Origin: JBKEDS01 sp047975545
GTDB lineage: Bacteria; Bacteroidota; Bacteroidia; Flavobacteriales; Flavobacteriaceae
DNA: 52,945 bases
Direction of reading: 5' to 3'
Assembly (NCBI GenBank): GCA_047975545.1
Contig: JBKEDS010000037.1
Location: 1-52,945 of the forward strand
Position numbers and translations under genes: made by a program. Positions 16,298 to 23,606 of the stretch are shown here, one piece after another. Each line of letters begins with the position of its first letter. The stretch's first letter is position 1. The notes under the pieces were generated by a model. It did not search any database. It was given only the letters and a program-made list of their open reading frames with translations, and was not told the origin of the DNA.

Positions 16298-16810
16298 TTA
16301 ATGCAAATTTCGCCCTTGGGTTGTAAACGAAATGCCTTGTTGGCCGGAAGTGGAAATCATAACGCCCTCGAAAAAAGGCTCGTGGGTGTGTGGCGGTATT
16401 TTCCAATCGAACACAAAATTGGCACCCGTGCCACCGTGCTTGTCGGTTTCGTCTATAACAATTTCGACGGTTTCCATGGGGGCAATGTAAATGGTTTTGT
16501 TAAAATAGGTACGTATTAGTTCGCCGTGCGTATCGAAATAATCGGCTTTTTCAATAAAAATAGTGTCCTTTAAATTGGTGTTGCGCATGCTAACGGTGGC
16601 CGTTAGGTTGTGGGTGCGGTGTTCGGATTGGCTGTAAATTTGCGAGTAAATGGACAAATAGGTCATGCCGCTTGTAAGAGAATCCGTATCGGGTGGGCTA
16701 AGCTGCCGTTTGTTCCAGTTTACAGGGTTTATGGAGCTGACTTCCTTTTTTTCATCGCAAGAAAATAGCAATATTGCTATTGTGAAAATAATGCCGATAT
16801 GTTTTTTCAT
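16298..16810 (-). CDS. DUF3124-family lipoprotein
   Basis: 170 residues. MKKHIGIIFTIAILLFSCDEKKE is a lipoprotein signal with Cys at 18. The body fits DUF3124: GMTYLSIYSQIYSQ, ATVSMRNTNLKDTIFIEKADYFDTHGEL, then APMETVEIVIDETDKHGGTGANFVFDWK. The GGTGANF motif is the best conserved part. Function is unknown. It lies 12 bases upstream of the HMA-AraC gene on the same strand, so it may belong to the copper module. Its start codon coincides with the edge of a repeated sequence (16806-16823 is repeated at 17050-17067). The transcript leader is therefore made of repeat DNA. Confidence 0.78.
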   Translation of the reverse strand: MKKHIGIIFTIAILLFSCDEKKEVSSINPVNWNKRQLSPPDTDSLTSGMTYLSIYSQIYSQSEHRTHNLTATVSMRNTNLKDTIFIEKADYFDTHGELIRTYFNKTIYIAPMETVEIVIDETDKHGGTGANFVFDWKIPPHTHEPFFEGVMISTSGQQGISFTTQGRNLH

Positions 16811-17150
16811 CTATTTAAATTTTTACAAGAACCTATGGTTCAGTTATTTAATTATTTCGGTGGGTGTTGAACTTTGCCCTGCCAAATGTCCATTATGGGC
16901 TTTCATACGAATAAATTTGAGTTAAACATTTAATTTTTAGGTTTTTATGATACTTAGCAAAATAACCAAAAGCCTACAGATCTATATTTTTATTCATGTC
17001 CTTTTGTGGAGGTCTTTATCTTGGCTTTGCTAAAGCCCTCAATGAGGGGTTCATCTATTTAAATTTTATCAAGAACTATGGTTTGGTTACTTAATTATTT
17101 TGGCGGGTAATGACTATCGTTTTCCAAATGCCCATTATGGGCTTTCATTG
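16811..17150. repeat. Repeat-filled 340-bp spacer (module B, element A, module B)
   Basis: This gene-free stretch is built from repeats. Module B occurs twice in direct orientation (16811-16906 and 17055-17148). Each copy starts CTATTTAAATTTT, has a middle TTAATTATTT and ends in the palindrome CATTATGGGC then TTTCAT. Between them lies element A (16904-17054, 151 bp), which recurs at 23341-23491 with about 90% identity and identical length. Short minus-strand reading frames starting Met-Lys-Ala-His-Asn-Gly-His-Leu fall inside both module B copies; they are very short and probably not genes. Confidence 0.75.
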
Positions 17151-17720
17151 TTAATTTTGTTTATCTTTTTTCATTTGTTTTGGCCCGTACCACAGCCAAA
17201 ATCCCGTAATGGTAAAGATAAGCAAAGCCACGCCCATAATGCTGGAATATACCAATTTTATTTGCCCGTTGGTGCCAAAAAAATAATCGAGAATGGAGCC
17301 GTCGTGTATTTTTTCGATAACATCGGAACGGCGTTGCTCGATAACCAGTACACGGCCTGTAGCGCCGTCCAATTGCAATCCCCAAAAATGGTCTTCGAAG
17401 GTGAATTTAACAACGCCTTTGTCCTTTCTAACATCAATTCGGTCTATGGTGCTCGATGTGTTAATTGAAATAGAATCTTTTATCGTTTGCGCGGCAATAG
17501 CGTATAAACTGTCTAATGGCAGCCATTGCTTAAAGTTGGAGGTTGTGCCTTGGTGGGTTTTTTCCAAAATAAGGTTACCGCTGTGTTTTTTCCAGCCCAA
17601 AAGAATACCGGAAACCGATATAAAAAAGAAAAAAACGAACAGTAATGCACCTGTTATGCGGTGGATTTTTCTAAAGGTTCGTAATATTTTGGCTTGTTTT
17701 TGCCGTTTATTTTGGGTCAC
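17151..17720 (-). CDS. PepSY-associated membrane protein
   Basis: 189 residues from a GTG at 17720. It begins basic (QNKRQKQAKILRTFRKIHRITG), followed by a membrane helix at about 24-44 (ALLFVFFFFISVSGILLGWKK), a periplasmic region with a PepSY-like fold (VRKDKGVVKFTFEDHFWGLQLDGATGRVL), and a second helix at about 155-178 (IKLVYSSIMGVALLIFTITGFWLWYGP). HRITG-helix-SGILLGWKK and the final TGFWLWYGP are typical of PepSY_TM proteins, often linked to iron or copper reduction or uptake. It lies upstream of the DUF3124-copper genes, separated by the repeat-filled spacer, so co-regulation is possible but not shown. Confidence 0.8.
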   Translation of the reverse strand: MTQNKRQKQAKILRTFRKIHRITGALLFVFFFFISVSGILLGWKKHSGNLILEKTHQGTTSNFKQWLPLDSLYAIAAQTIKDSISINTSSTIDRIDVRKDKGVVKFTFEDHFWGLQLDGATGRVLVIEQRRSDVIEKIHDGSILDYFFGTNGQIKLVYSSIMGVALLIFTITGFWLWYGPKQMKKDKQN

Positions 17721-17753
17721 GTAAAAGGGGTGTTTGGTTGAAATATAGAATTG

Positions 17754-17801
17754 AAAAATCCTGAAAAGAGATTTGACTTAATACCCGTTTTCAGGATTTT
17801 T
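17754..17801 (-). terminator. Terminator between sulfatase and PepSY genes
   Basis: A perfect 14-bp stem, 17754-17767 against 17788-17801 with core ATCCTGAAAA, has a 20-base loop. On the minus strand the stem ends in a run of five U. It lies 29 bases past the sulfatase stop and separates that gene from the PepSY gene. Confidence 0.75.
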
Positions 17802-17829
17802 AAAATATTATCTTTTAGAGAAGAAGAAA

Positions 17830-19245
17830 CTACTCAATAGCCTTTTCCGAAATTACCGCTTCGGCAACGCCATTGGATAATTTTAAAATTTCTTTTATAA
17901 TGTTAGGATGCTGGTCGGCCACGTTGTTTTTTTCGCCCGGGTCGTTGGTTAAATCGTAAAGCTGTGGCGTGTCCAAGTTGCCTGTCCAGTGTTTTCCGGC
18001 AAGGGCAAGTTTCCAGTTTTTGTACCTAACGCTCATAAGTTTTCCGGTAGCGGTAAAGCCATAAACGGCTTTGTGTGGCGATTTAGCGCCTTTTTCGCCT
18101 TTCATTAAGGGTAAGATGTTTTTACCGTCGATAATGCGGTCGGTTGGTATTTGGGCGCCGCCAATTTCGGCAAAGGTGGTAAATAAATCCATACCGGTAA
18201 TGGCTTCGTCGCTTTGGCTGGCTTGTGGTATATTGCCCGGCCATTTCATAATACAGGATACTTTTATGCCGCCATCGTAACGCTCTTGGTATTTGCCCTC
18301 GCGTAAAATGTGTTCCCTGTTGGGGTCGGTGTAACCAAAACGCCCATAGCAATTTTCCAGTTCTTCGTCCTGATGTACCAAAGGTCCGTTATCCGATGTA
18401 AATACAATTATGGTATTGTCTTCAATTTTTAAGCGTTTTAGCGTATTCAATATTATGCCAACGGAGCGGTCGAGGTACTGGACGGCATCGCCATAAGCGC
18501 CTGCTTTGCTCGTGCCCTCAAAGCCTTTTGGCACAAACCAGGGCGTATGGGTTTCTATGTTTGAATATTGCAGATAAAACGGCTTGTCGTCCTGTACGGC
18601 GCGGTAAATAAACTTGCAGGCTTCGCGGGTAAAAAGTGCCGGAAGCTCGGCCAGGTCGTTATTGTCGCAGCGTTTTATAATCTGGCCTTGCTCGATAAGC
18701 GGAATTTCGGGGTCGCTTTTACCATTGGGGCGCCAGCCCGAGTTGCCAATACGTTCCGGGCCGTGGTCGTTGGGGTAGGGAATGCCCAAAAAGTCGTCGA
18801 AACCGTGCACGTAGGGTAAATATTGCGGCAAGTGCCCCAAATGCCATTTGCCGTAAAGTCCCGTGGTGTAGCCTTGTTCTTTTAATAGTTCGGCTATGGA
18901 TACTTCCAGTTCGTCCTCCAATCCGGTTGTGGAGTGGGGAAACAACACATAAAGCCCCGTGCCTTTGTTTACCCTTGGGGCATAACGCCCGGTAAGCGAT
19001 GCCGCCCTGGAAGGCGTGCAGGTGCCGTGTGGGGCGTAAAAACTGGTGAACTTAATACCCTCGTCGGCCATTTTGTCAAGGTGGGGCGTGTGTATGTCCT
19101 TGGCGCCAAAGCAGCTTAAATCGTCGTAACCTACATCGTCGGCCACTATGTGGATAATATTGGTTTTTTTCTGGTTTTGGGCATTGCTTTTTGTCGTGGT
19201 AACAATACAAAACAGCAAAATTAGGTACTTTAAATTTTTAGGCAT
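17830..19245 (-). CDS. Secreted S1-family sulfatase (arylsulfatase-like)
   Basis: 471 residues. A signal peptide (MPKNLKYLILLFCIVTTTKSNAQ) is followed by the sulfatase core. VADDVGYDD supplies the metal-binding Asp pair (D36, D37). The CTPSR motif (76-80) in APHGTCTPSRAASLTGR holds the Cys that is converted to formylglycine. FTSDNGPLVH gives the second Asp/Asn metal site. The Cys-type motif needs a formylglycine-generating or anaerobic maturase enzyme encoded elsewhere. It cleaves sulfate esters, in this lineage usually from algal polysaccharides. No glycosidase is adjacent, unlike the usual placement in polysaccharide loci; the nearest is the cluster beyond 45 kb. A 14-bp-stem terminator follows. 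Confidence 0.9.
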   Translation of the reverse strand: MPKNLKYLILLFCIVTTTKSNAQNQKKTNIIHIVADDVGYDDLSCFGAKDIHTPHLDKMADEGIKFTSFYAPHGTCTPSRAASLTGRYAPRVNKGTGLYVLFPHSTTGLEDELEVSIAELLKEQGYTTGLYGKWHLGHLPQYLPYVHGFDDFLGIPYPNDHGPERIGNSGWRPNGKSDPEIPLIEQGQIIKRCDNNDLAELPALFTREACKFIYRAVQDDKPFYLQYSNIETHTPWFVPKGFEGTSKAGAYGDAVQYLDRSVGIILNTLKRLKIEDNTIIVFTSDNGPLVHQDEELENCYGRFGYTDPNREHILREGKYQERYDGGIKVSCIMKWPGNIPQASQSDEAITGMDLFTTFAEIGGAQIPTDRIIDGKNILPLMKGEKGAKSPHKAVYGFTATGKLMSVRYKNWKLALAGKHWTGNLDTPQLYDLTNDPGEKNNVADQHPNIIKEILKLSNGVAEAVISEKAIE

Positions 19246-19339
19246 GGTAAATGTTCGTTAGAAATAGTTTATTGCGCTGTTGGTACAAGCGCCGTTTAGT
19301 TTGGGTACCAAAGTAGCAAAATACCCGCTTATTTTAAAA

Positions 19340-19361
19340 TTTTCGCTATTAAAAGCGAAAA
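19340..19361 (-). terminator. Weak hairpin downstream of yggS
   Basis: An 8-bp stem, TTTTCGCT (19340-19347) with AGCGAAAA (19354-19361), has a 6-base loop. On the minus strand it is followed by TTTTAAAA. It is 41 bases past the YggS stop, in the 156-base spacer before the sulfatase gene. It could be a modest terminator. Confidence 0.4.
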
Positions 19362-19401
19362 ATGTTTCCTTGAAAGCGGATTGTCCTTAGGAAGATGAAT
19401 G

Positions 19402-20064
19402 TTAATACCGTTCGCCAAAAATACTACTGCCCACTCGTACCATAGTGCTGCCGCAGGCTATGGCTAGTTTGTAGTCGCTGCTCATGCCCATGGATATAAT
19501 TTCGGGTTTAAAGTTTTTATTTTGAAGGGGTTTTAAGCTGTTGTAGCAGGTTTTTAGCTGGGTAAATTCGGTTTTAATCTGTGTTTCGTTATCTGTAAAG
19601 GTTGCCATGCCCATTAAGCCTACAACACAAATGTGGTTTAATTTTAAAAAGGCTTCGGAGCTTATAATGGTTTTGGCTTCGGTTTCGGTTATACCAAACT
19701 TTGAATCTTCTTCGGCTATTTTAATTTGCAGCAGGCAGTTTATGGTTCGGTTGTGTTTTTTGGCTTGTTTGTTTATTTCTTCTAATAATTTAAAATTATC
19801 CACACCGTGTATTAAACTTACAAAGCCGGCCATGTATTTTACCTTGTTGCGCTGCACGTGCCCAATCATGTGCCATTGTACGTCCTTTGGCAGGGCTTCG
19901 TGTTTTTCGGCCATTTCCTGTATTTTGTTTTCGCCAAAAATGCGTTGCCCGGCGTTGTAGGCTTCCATTAGGTCGGGAACAGGTTTGGTTTTTGAAACCG
20001 CTACAAGGGTAACGTGTTGGGGTAATTGTAATTTTATTTGCTGTAAGCGTTGTGCTATGGCCAT
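19402..20064 (-). CDS. YggS-family PLP-homeostasis protein
   Basis: 220 residues, full length for the YggS/PROSC family, a single-domain alanine-racemase-like barrel that binds pyridoxal phosphate without known catalysis and buffers vitamin B6. The PLP lysine is K25 in LVAVSKTKP. FGENKIQEM, WHMIGHVQRNKVKY and MGMSSDYKLAIACGSTMVRVGSSIFG are family signatures, the last ending in the phosphate-binding GSS region. It follows the 3-hydroxyacyl-CoA dehydrogenase gene by 32 bases on the same strand, so they are probably co-transcribed. Confidence 0.93.
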   Translation of the reverse strand: MAIAQRLQQIKLQLPQHVTLVAVSKTKPVPDLMEAYNAGQRIFGENKIQEMAEKHEALPKDVQWHMIGHVQRNKVKYMAGFVSLIHGVDNFKLLEEINKQAKKHNRTINCLLQIKIAEEDSKFGITETEAKTIISSEAFLKLNHICVVGLMGMATFTDNETQIKTEFTQLKTCYNSLKPLQNKNFKPEIISMGMSSDYKLAIACGSTMVRVGSSIFGERY

Positions 20065-20096
20065 ATTTTAAATAAAGGTTGAAAAGTTTAAATGGG

Positions 20097-20987
20097 TTAT
20101 TTTAAAAACCTACCGGCTACTTGTTCGGCTTTTTTGCTTTGCGAATAATCGTAAAACCCTTCGCCGGACTTAATACCAAGTTTGCCTGCCGTAACCATGT
20201 TTACCAGTAACGTACAAGGGGCGTACTTGGGGTTTTTAAAACCGTTGTACATAACGTTAAGAATGGATAGGCAAACGTCCAGCCCAATAAAATCGGCTAA
20301 TTGCAGTGGCCCCATAGGGTGCGCCATGCCCAGTTTCATTACCGTATCGATTTCCTGTACGCCCGCAATGCCGTGGTGTAGGGTTTCTATGGCTTCGTTT
20401 ATCATGGGCATTAAAATACGGTTGGCTACAAATCCCGGGTAGTCGTTTACTTCAACGGGGATTTTTCCCAAGGTTTTGGAAAGCTCTACTACGGTGTTGG
20501 TTGTTTTGTTACTGGTATTGTAACCCCGGATAATTTCCACCAATTTCATAAGTGGCACGGGGTTCATAAAGTGCATGCCTATAACCTGTTCGGGGCGTTG
20601 GGTGGCGGCCGCTATTTGGGTTATGGAAATGGATGAGGTGTTGGTGGCCAGTATGGTATTCTTATTGCAAATTTCGTCTAATTGCTTGAAAATATTGAGT
20701 TTTAAATCGATGTTTTCGGTGGCGGCCTCAACAACCAAATTGGTGTTTTTTACGCCATCGGATAAGTTGGTGTATGGGGTAATATTGGCAAGGGTTTTGG
20801 TTTTTTCGGCTTGGGTAATGCTTTCTTTGGTTAGCATCCGGTCCAAATTTTTGGCAATGGTGGCAAGGCCTTTTTCCAAAGCGGTTTTGTTAATATCGAC
20901 TAAGTTTACCTTAAATCCGTGCTGGGCAAAACTGTGGGCTATGCCGTTGCCCATGGTGCCGGCACCTATTACGGCTATATGTTGCAT
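20097..20987 (-). CDS. 3-hydroxybutyryl-CoA (3-hydroxyacyl-CoA) dehydrogenase
   Basis: 296 residues, the length of stand-alone short-chain enzymes rather than the bifunctional FadB. The N-terminal Rossmann motif IGAGTMGNGIAHSFAQHG (about 6-23) binds NAD(P). TNTSSISITQIA and HFMNPVPLMKLVEII hold the catalytic His and neighbouring Asn-Pro. The C-terminal helical domain (VANRILMPMINEAI, MKLGMAHPMGPLQLADFIGLD) is complete. It oxidises 3-hydroxyacyl-CoA to 3-oxoacyl-CoA in beta-oxidation or butyrate-type metabolism. Direction and cofactor cannot be told. Confidence 0.92.
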   Translation of the reverse strand: MQHIAVIGAGTMGNGIAHSFAQHGFKVNLVDINKTALEKGLATIAKNLDRMLTKESITQAEKTKTLANITPYTNLSDGVKNTNLVVEAATENIDLKLNIFKQLDEICNKNTILATNTSSISITQIAAATQRPEQVIGMHFMNPVPLMKLVEIIRGYNTSNKTTNTVVELSKTLGKIPVEVNDYPGFVANRILMPMINEAIETLHHGIAGVQEIDTVMKLGMAHPMGPLQLADFIGLDVCLSILNVMYNGFKNPKYAPCTLLVNMVTAGKLGIKSGEGFYDYSQSKKAEQVAGRFLK

Positions 20988-21020
20988 GTTTTTGGGGTTT
21001 GTTGATTTTTTAATACGTGT

Positions 21021-21048
21021 TTGTCTGCCAAATGTCCATTATGGGCTA
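21021..21048 (-). repeat. Stop-codon-supplying hairpin repeat, copy at the oxidoreductase gene
   Basis: The plus-strand sequence GCCAAATGTCCATTATGGGC followed by TA is one copy of a palindromic repeat also at 23562-23606 and 40698-40719, with relatives at 16881-16900 and 17123-17142. On the minus strand its last bases are the TAG stop of the gene beginning at 22005. The hairpin would form straight after translation ends. Confidence 0.7.
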
Positions 21049-22005
21049 AAAACATTCAATAATTCTCGTGGCCACCCGTAAGGCCTCGGTGCCATCGTGT
21101 AGGGTTACAATGGGCTTGGTGTTGGTGTTTATGGCGTGGGCAAACGATTCCAGTTCGTCCAGAATGGAGTTGTTGTTTTCAATTTTAGGGTTGTCAAAAT
21201 AAATTTGTTTTTTAACGCCTTCGGCATTTTGCAGCACCATATCGAAATCGCCGGGGTGTTCGGGGGCGTCCTTCATTTTAACCACTTCGCATTTTTTCTC
21301 AAGAAAATCTACCGAAATATAGGCGTCCTTTTGAAAAAATCGTGCCTTGCGCATTTTTTTAAGTGAAATGCGGCTGGCCGTAAGGTTGGCCACGCAACCG
21401 TTTTCGAACTCGATACGGGCATTGGCAATATCGGGCGAGTTGCTAATTACCGAAACGCCACTGGCGCTAATATGTTTTACCTTGGACTGTACGACGCTTA
21501 AAATAACGTCGATATCGTGAATCATTAAATCCAAAACCACGGGCACATCGGTACCTCGGGGGTTAAACTCCGCCAAGCGGTGCGCCTCGATAAACATGGG
21601 CGATTTTATATGCTCGGTAACGGCTATAAACGCAGGGTTAAAGCGCTCTACATGGCCCACTTGCCCGCGTAAATTGTGCTGCGCCAACAGTTCGCGGATA
21701 TGCTCGGCTTCCTCGACCGTATTGGTTATGGGTTTTTCAATAAAAATATGTTTGCCCTTGGCTATGGCTTTTTTGGCGCACTCGTAATGCGATAGGGTCG
21801 GGGTAACAATATCGACCATATCCACGGCAGCGATAAGGGCATCTATGGAGTTGAAAAATGTATAGCCGAATTCTTCTTCTACTTTTTTGCCATATTCGGC
21901 ATCGGCATCGTAAAACCCGACAAGCTCGTATTTATCGGATTGCTTTAAAAGTTTTAAATGAATTTTTCCAAGGTGGCCGGCACCAAGTACACCTGCTTTT
22001 AGCAT
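21046..22005 (-). CDS. Gfo/Idh/MocA-family NAD(P)-dependent oxidoreductase
   Basis: 319 residues from the ATG at 22005 (MLKAGVLGAGHLGKIHL). The frame extends to 22044, but a -7-like promoter box at 22023-22030 lies inside that extension, so the later start is preferred. The N-terminal Rossmann fold has GVLGAGHLGKIHL. EKPITNTVEEAEHI contains the family's catalytic Lys-Pro pair. GHVERFNPAF and DLMIHDIDVILSVV are in the substrate domain. Relatives oxidise sugars, inositols or UDP-sugars; the actual substrate is unknown. The TAG stop is part of a dispersed palindromic repeat. Confidence 0.85.
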   Translation of the reverse strand: MLKAGVLGAGHLGKIHLKLLKQSDKYELVGFYDADAEYGKKVEEEFGYTFFNSIDALIAAVDMVDIVTPTLSHYECAKKAIAKGKHIFIEKPITNTVEEAEHIRELLAQHNLRGQVGHVERFNPAFIAVTEHIKSPMFIEAHRLAEFNPRGTDVPVVLDLMIHDIDVILSVVQSKVKHISASGVSVISNSPDIANARIEFENGCVANLTASRISLKKMRKARFFQKDAYISVDFLEKKCEVVKMKDAPEHPGDFDMVLQNAEGVKKQIYFDNPKIENNNSILDELESFAHAINTNTKPIVTLHDGTEALRVATRIIECF

Positions 22006-22022
22006 AATTATTCTGTTTTTAA

Positions 22023-22030
22023 CAAAAATA
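22023..22030 (-). promoter_or_regulatory. Candidate -7 promoter box for the Gfo/Idh/MocA gene
   Basis: Minus-strand TATTTTTG, a full match to TAnnTTTG, 17 bases before the ATG at 22005. It supports that start over the upstream in-frame Met at 22044. No convincing -33 element is visible. Confidence 0.45.
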
Positions 22031-22162
22031 CGGTTTTTTGGCATTTTAATTTGATAGTTGAATAGACTTTTTTAGTTAAAGATTAGTGAAAAGAAAAATT
22101 TAAGAATTGTTTTCAGCTTTAAAATGTTTAAGTAATTTAGCCCGTAAAAACTTTGGCAGACA

Positions 22163-22804
22163 TTGAAAGATACGTTTAAACACAAGGGACTGCGAAACCA
22201 ACTGGTTAATGTACTAACGGATAAAGGCATAAGCAACCAAGCTGTTTTGGCCGCTATTGGCAAGGTGCCAAGGCATTTGTTTATGGATTCGGGCTTTTTG
22301 GATCATGCGTACCAGGACAAGGCGTTTCCCATTGCGGCCAACCAAACCATTTCGCAGCCTTATACGGTGGCCTTTCAAACCGAACTTTTGCAAGTAGAAA
22401 AAGACCATAAAATTTTGGAAATAGGTACCGGAAGCGGCTACCAAACTGCCGTTTTGTGCGAGTTGGGCGCACAGGTTTACAGTATAGAGCGCCAACAGGA
22501 ACTGTTTAAAAAAACCAGTAAGTTTTTGCCTAAAATTGGGTATCGTGCCAAAAAACTAATTTTTGGCGATGGGTACAAAGGCTTGCCCGAAGTAGCGCCT
22601 TTCGATAGCATTATTGTAACGGCGGGAGCGCCTTTTGTGCCAAAACCACTATTAAGTCAGTTAAAAATCGGTGGGCGCTTGGTTATTCCCGTAGGCGAGG
22701 ATGTGCAAATTATGACCCTATTTATTAGAAAAGGTACAAAAGAATTCGAGCAGCACGAGTTTGGCGAGTTTCGGTTTGTGCCGCTTTTGGAGGATAAAAA
22801 TTAG
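22163..22804 (+). CDS. pcm: Protein-L-isoaspartate O-methyltransferase (TTG start)
   Basis: 213 residues. It uses SAM to methylate isoaspartyl residues and so begins repair of aged proteins. LEIGTGSGYQTAVLCELG (about 92-109) is the SAM-binding motif. FPIAANQTISQPYTVAFQTELL (about 55-76) is the signature active-site segment, and IIVTAGAPFVPKPLL a later conserved part. An in-frame stop at 22145-22147 leaves TTG at 22163 as the only reasonable start, and the resulting KDTFKHKGLRNQLV is the normal N-terminus of flavobacterial relatives. Its TAG stop overlaps the stop of the convergent NTF2-like gene. Confidence 0.92.
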   Translation: MKDTFKHKGLRNQLVNVLTDKGISNQAVLAAIGKVPRHLFMDSGFLDHAYQDKAFPIAANQTISQPYTVAFQTELLQVEKDHKILEIGTGSGYQTAVLCELGAQVYSIERQQELFKKTSKFLPKIGYRAKKLIFGDGYKGLPEVAPFDSIIVTAGAPFVPKPLLSQLKIGGRLVIPVGEDVQIMTLFIRKGTKEFEQHEFGEFRFVPLLEDKN

Positions 22805-23343
22805 TTAACCATTAAAAACGCATCGGGTATCGGGTTGTTTTTGGTTTCGTGGGTCCAGTATACGTTAACAATCCACCAACGTTTACCGTCGTTAAATAGC
22901 TGTATGCTGTTTATGCCCCGCATAAAGGGTTTTTCTTCTTCCTCGTTGTGGTAAGCCTCGTAAGTGCTAAATACATGGGCCATGTTGCCAAACTCTTGTA
23001 CGGTTCGGGAAATTTCTTGTTCAAAAAAACCGTTTTCCACCATCCATTTTTCGGCGTTTTTAATGTAGTCGCCCGGTTTCATGTAATTTACAACGGGGTA
23101 GCCTTCTTTGTCTTTTCCGGCAGGAATGAGCTTGGCGTTTTTGTAAAATAGGAATTTAAATAAGTTCCAATCGCGCTCAACGGCCTTTTCGCCCGAAATA
23201 ACCGCATAAAACGATTTTATCGTGCTATCGATAGTTAAAACATGGGCCGAGTAATCTTTTGGTGCTTCGGTATTGGGTTTTTCCTGCGCTTGGGCAAATA
23301 CCGAAACAATCAAGGTAAAACTAAGGAAGATGAAGTTTTTCAT
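22801..23343 (-). CDS. Secreted NTF2-like protein
   Basis: 180 residues. MKNFIFLSFTLIVSVFAQAQ is a signal peptide. The mature region (TIDSTIKSFYAVISGEKAVERDWNLFKFLF, later HVFSTYEAYHNEEEEKPFMRGINSIQLFNDGKRWWIVNVYW) has the helix-plus-curved-sheet pattern of SnoaL/NTF2-like domains, whose cavity often binds small ligands. No catalytic residues can be assigned. The stop overlaps that of pcm by 4 bases, tail to tail. Its start codon is at the edge of a repeat: the 17 bases around it (23338-23354) recur exactly at 23486-23502. Confidence 0.72.
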   Translation of the reverse strand: MKNFIFLSFTLIVSVFAQAQEKPNTEAPKDYSAHVLTIDSTIKSFYAVISGEKAVERDWNLFKFLFYKNAKLIPAGKDKEGYPVVNYMKPGDYIKNAEKWMVENGFFEQEISRTVQEFGNMAHVFSTYEAYHNEEEEKPFMRGINSIQLFNDGKRWWIVNVYWTHETKNNPIPDAFLMVN

Positions 23344-23606
23344 TCGAATAAGTTTAAGTTAAACATTTAATTTTTAGGTTTTTATGATACTTAGCAAAAT
23401 AACCGAAAGCCTACAGGCCTATGTTTTTATTCATGTTCTTTTGTAGAGGCGATTATCTTGGCTATACTAAATCCCTCTATGAGGGTTTCATTCGAATAAG
23501 TTTTGTTAATAGTCTGTTTTTTTAGTTGTTTAATTATTTTGATGGGTATTAAATTTTGCCTGCCAAATCTGTACTGAGCTTGACGAAGTATGCCCATTAT
23601 GGGCTA
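23338..23606. repeat. Composite repeat spacer: element A copy 2 plus module B
   Basis: Element A copy 2 (23341-23491, 151 bp) matches 16904-17054 with about 14 differences in the best-aligned 134 bases. It is bounded by an exact 17-bp direct repeat, TTTCATTCGAATAAGTT, at 23338-23354 and 23486-23502. The rest (23503-23606) resembles module B, with TTTAATTATTTTGATGGG, then TTTTGCCTGCCAAAT, a 24-base insert carrying the TACTTCG/GCTCAG motif, and the palindrome GCCCATTATGGGC. The final CTA is the smpB stop on the minus strand. Confidence 0.75.

Noticed and set aside
16842..17148. Minus-strand mini-ORFs beginning Met-Lys-Ala-His-Asn-Gly-His-Leu in the repeat spacer
   Set aside because: They are only 16-20 codons, lie inside the palindromic module B, and differ after the first eight residues. 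They are best explained by the repeat, not as genes.
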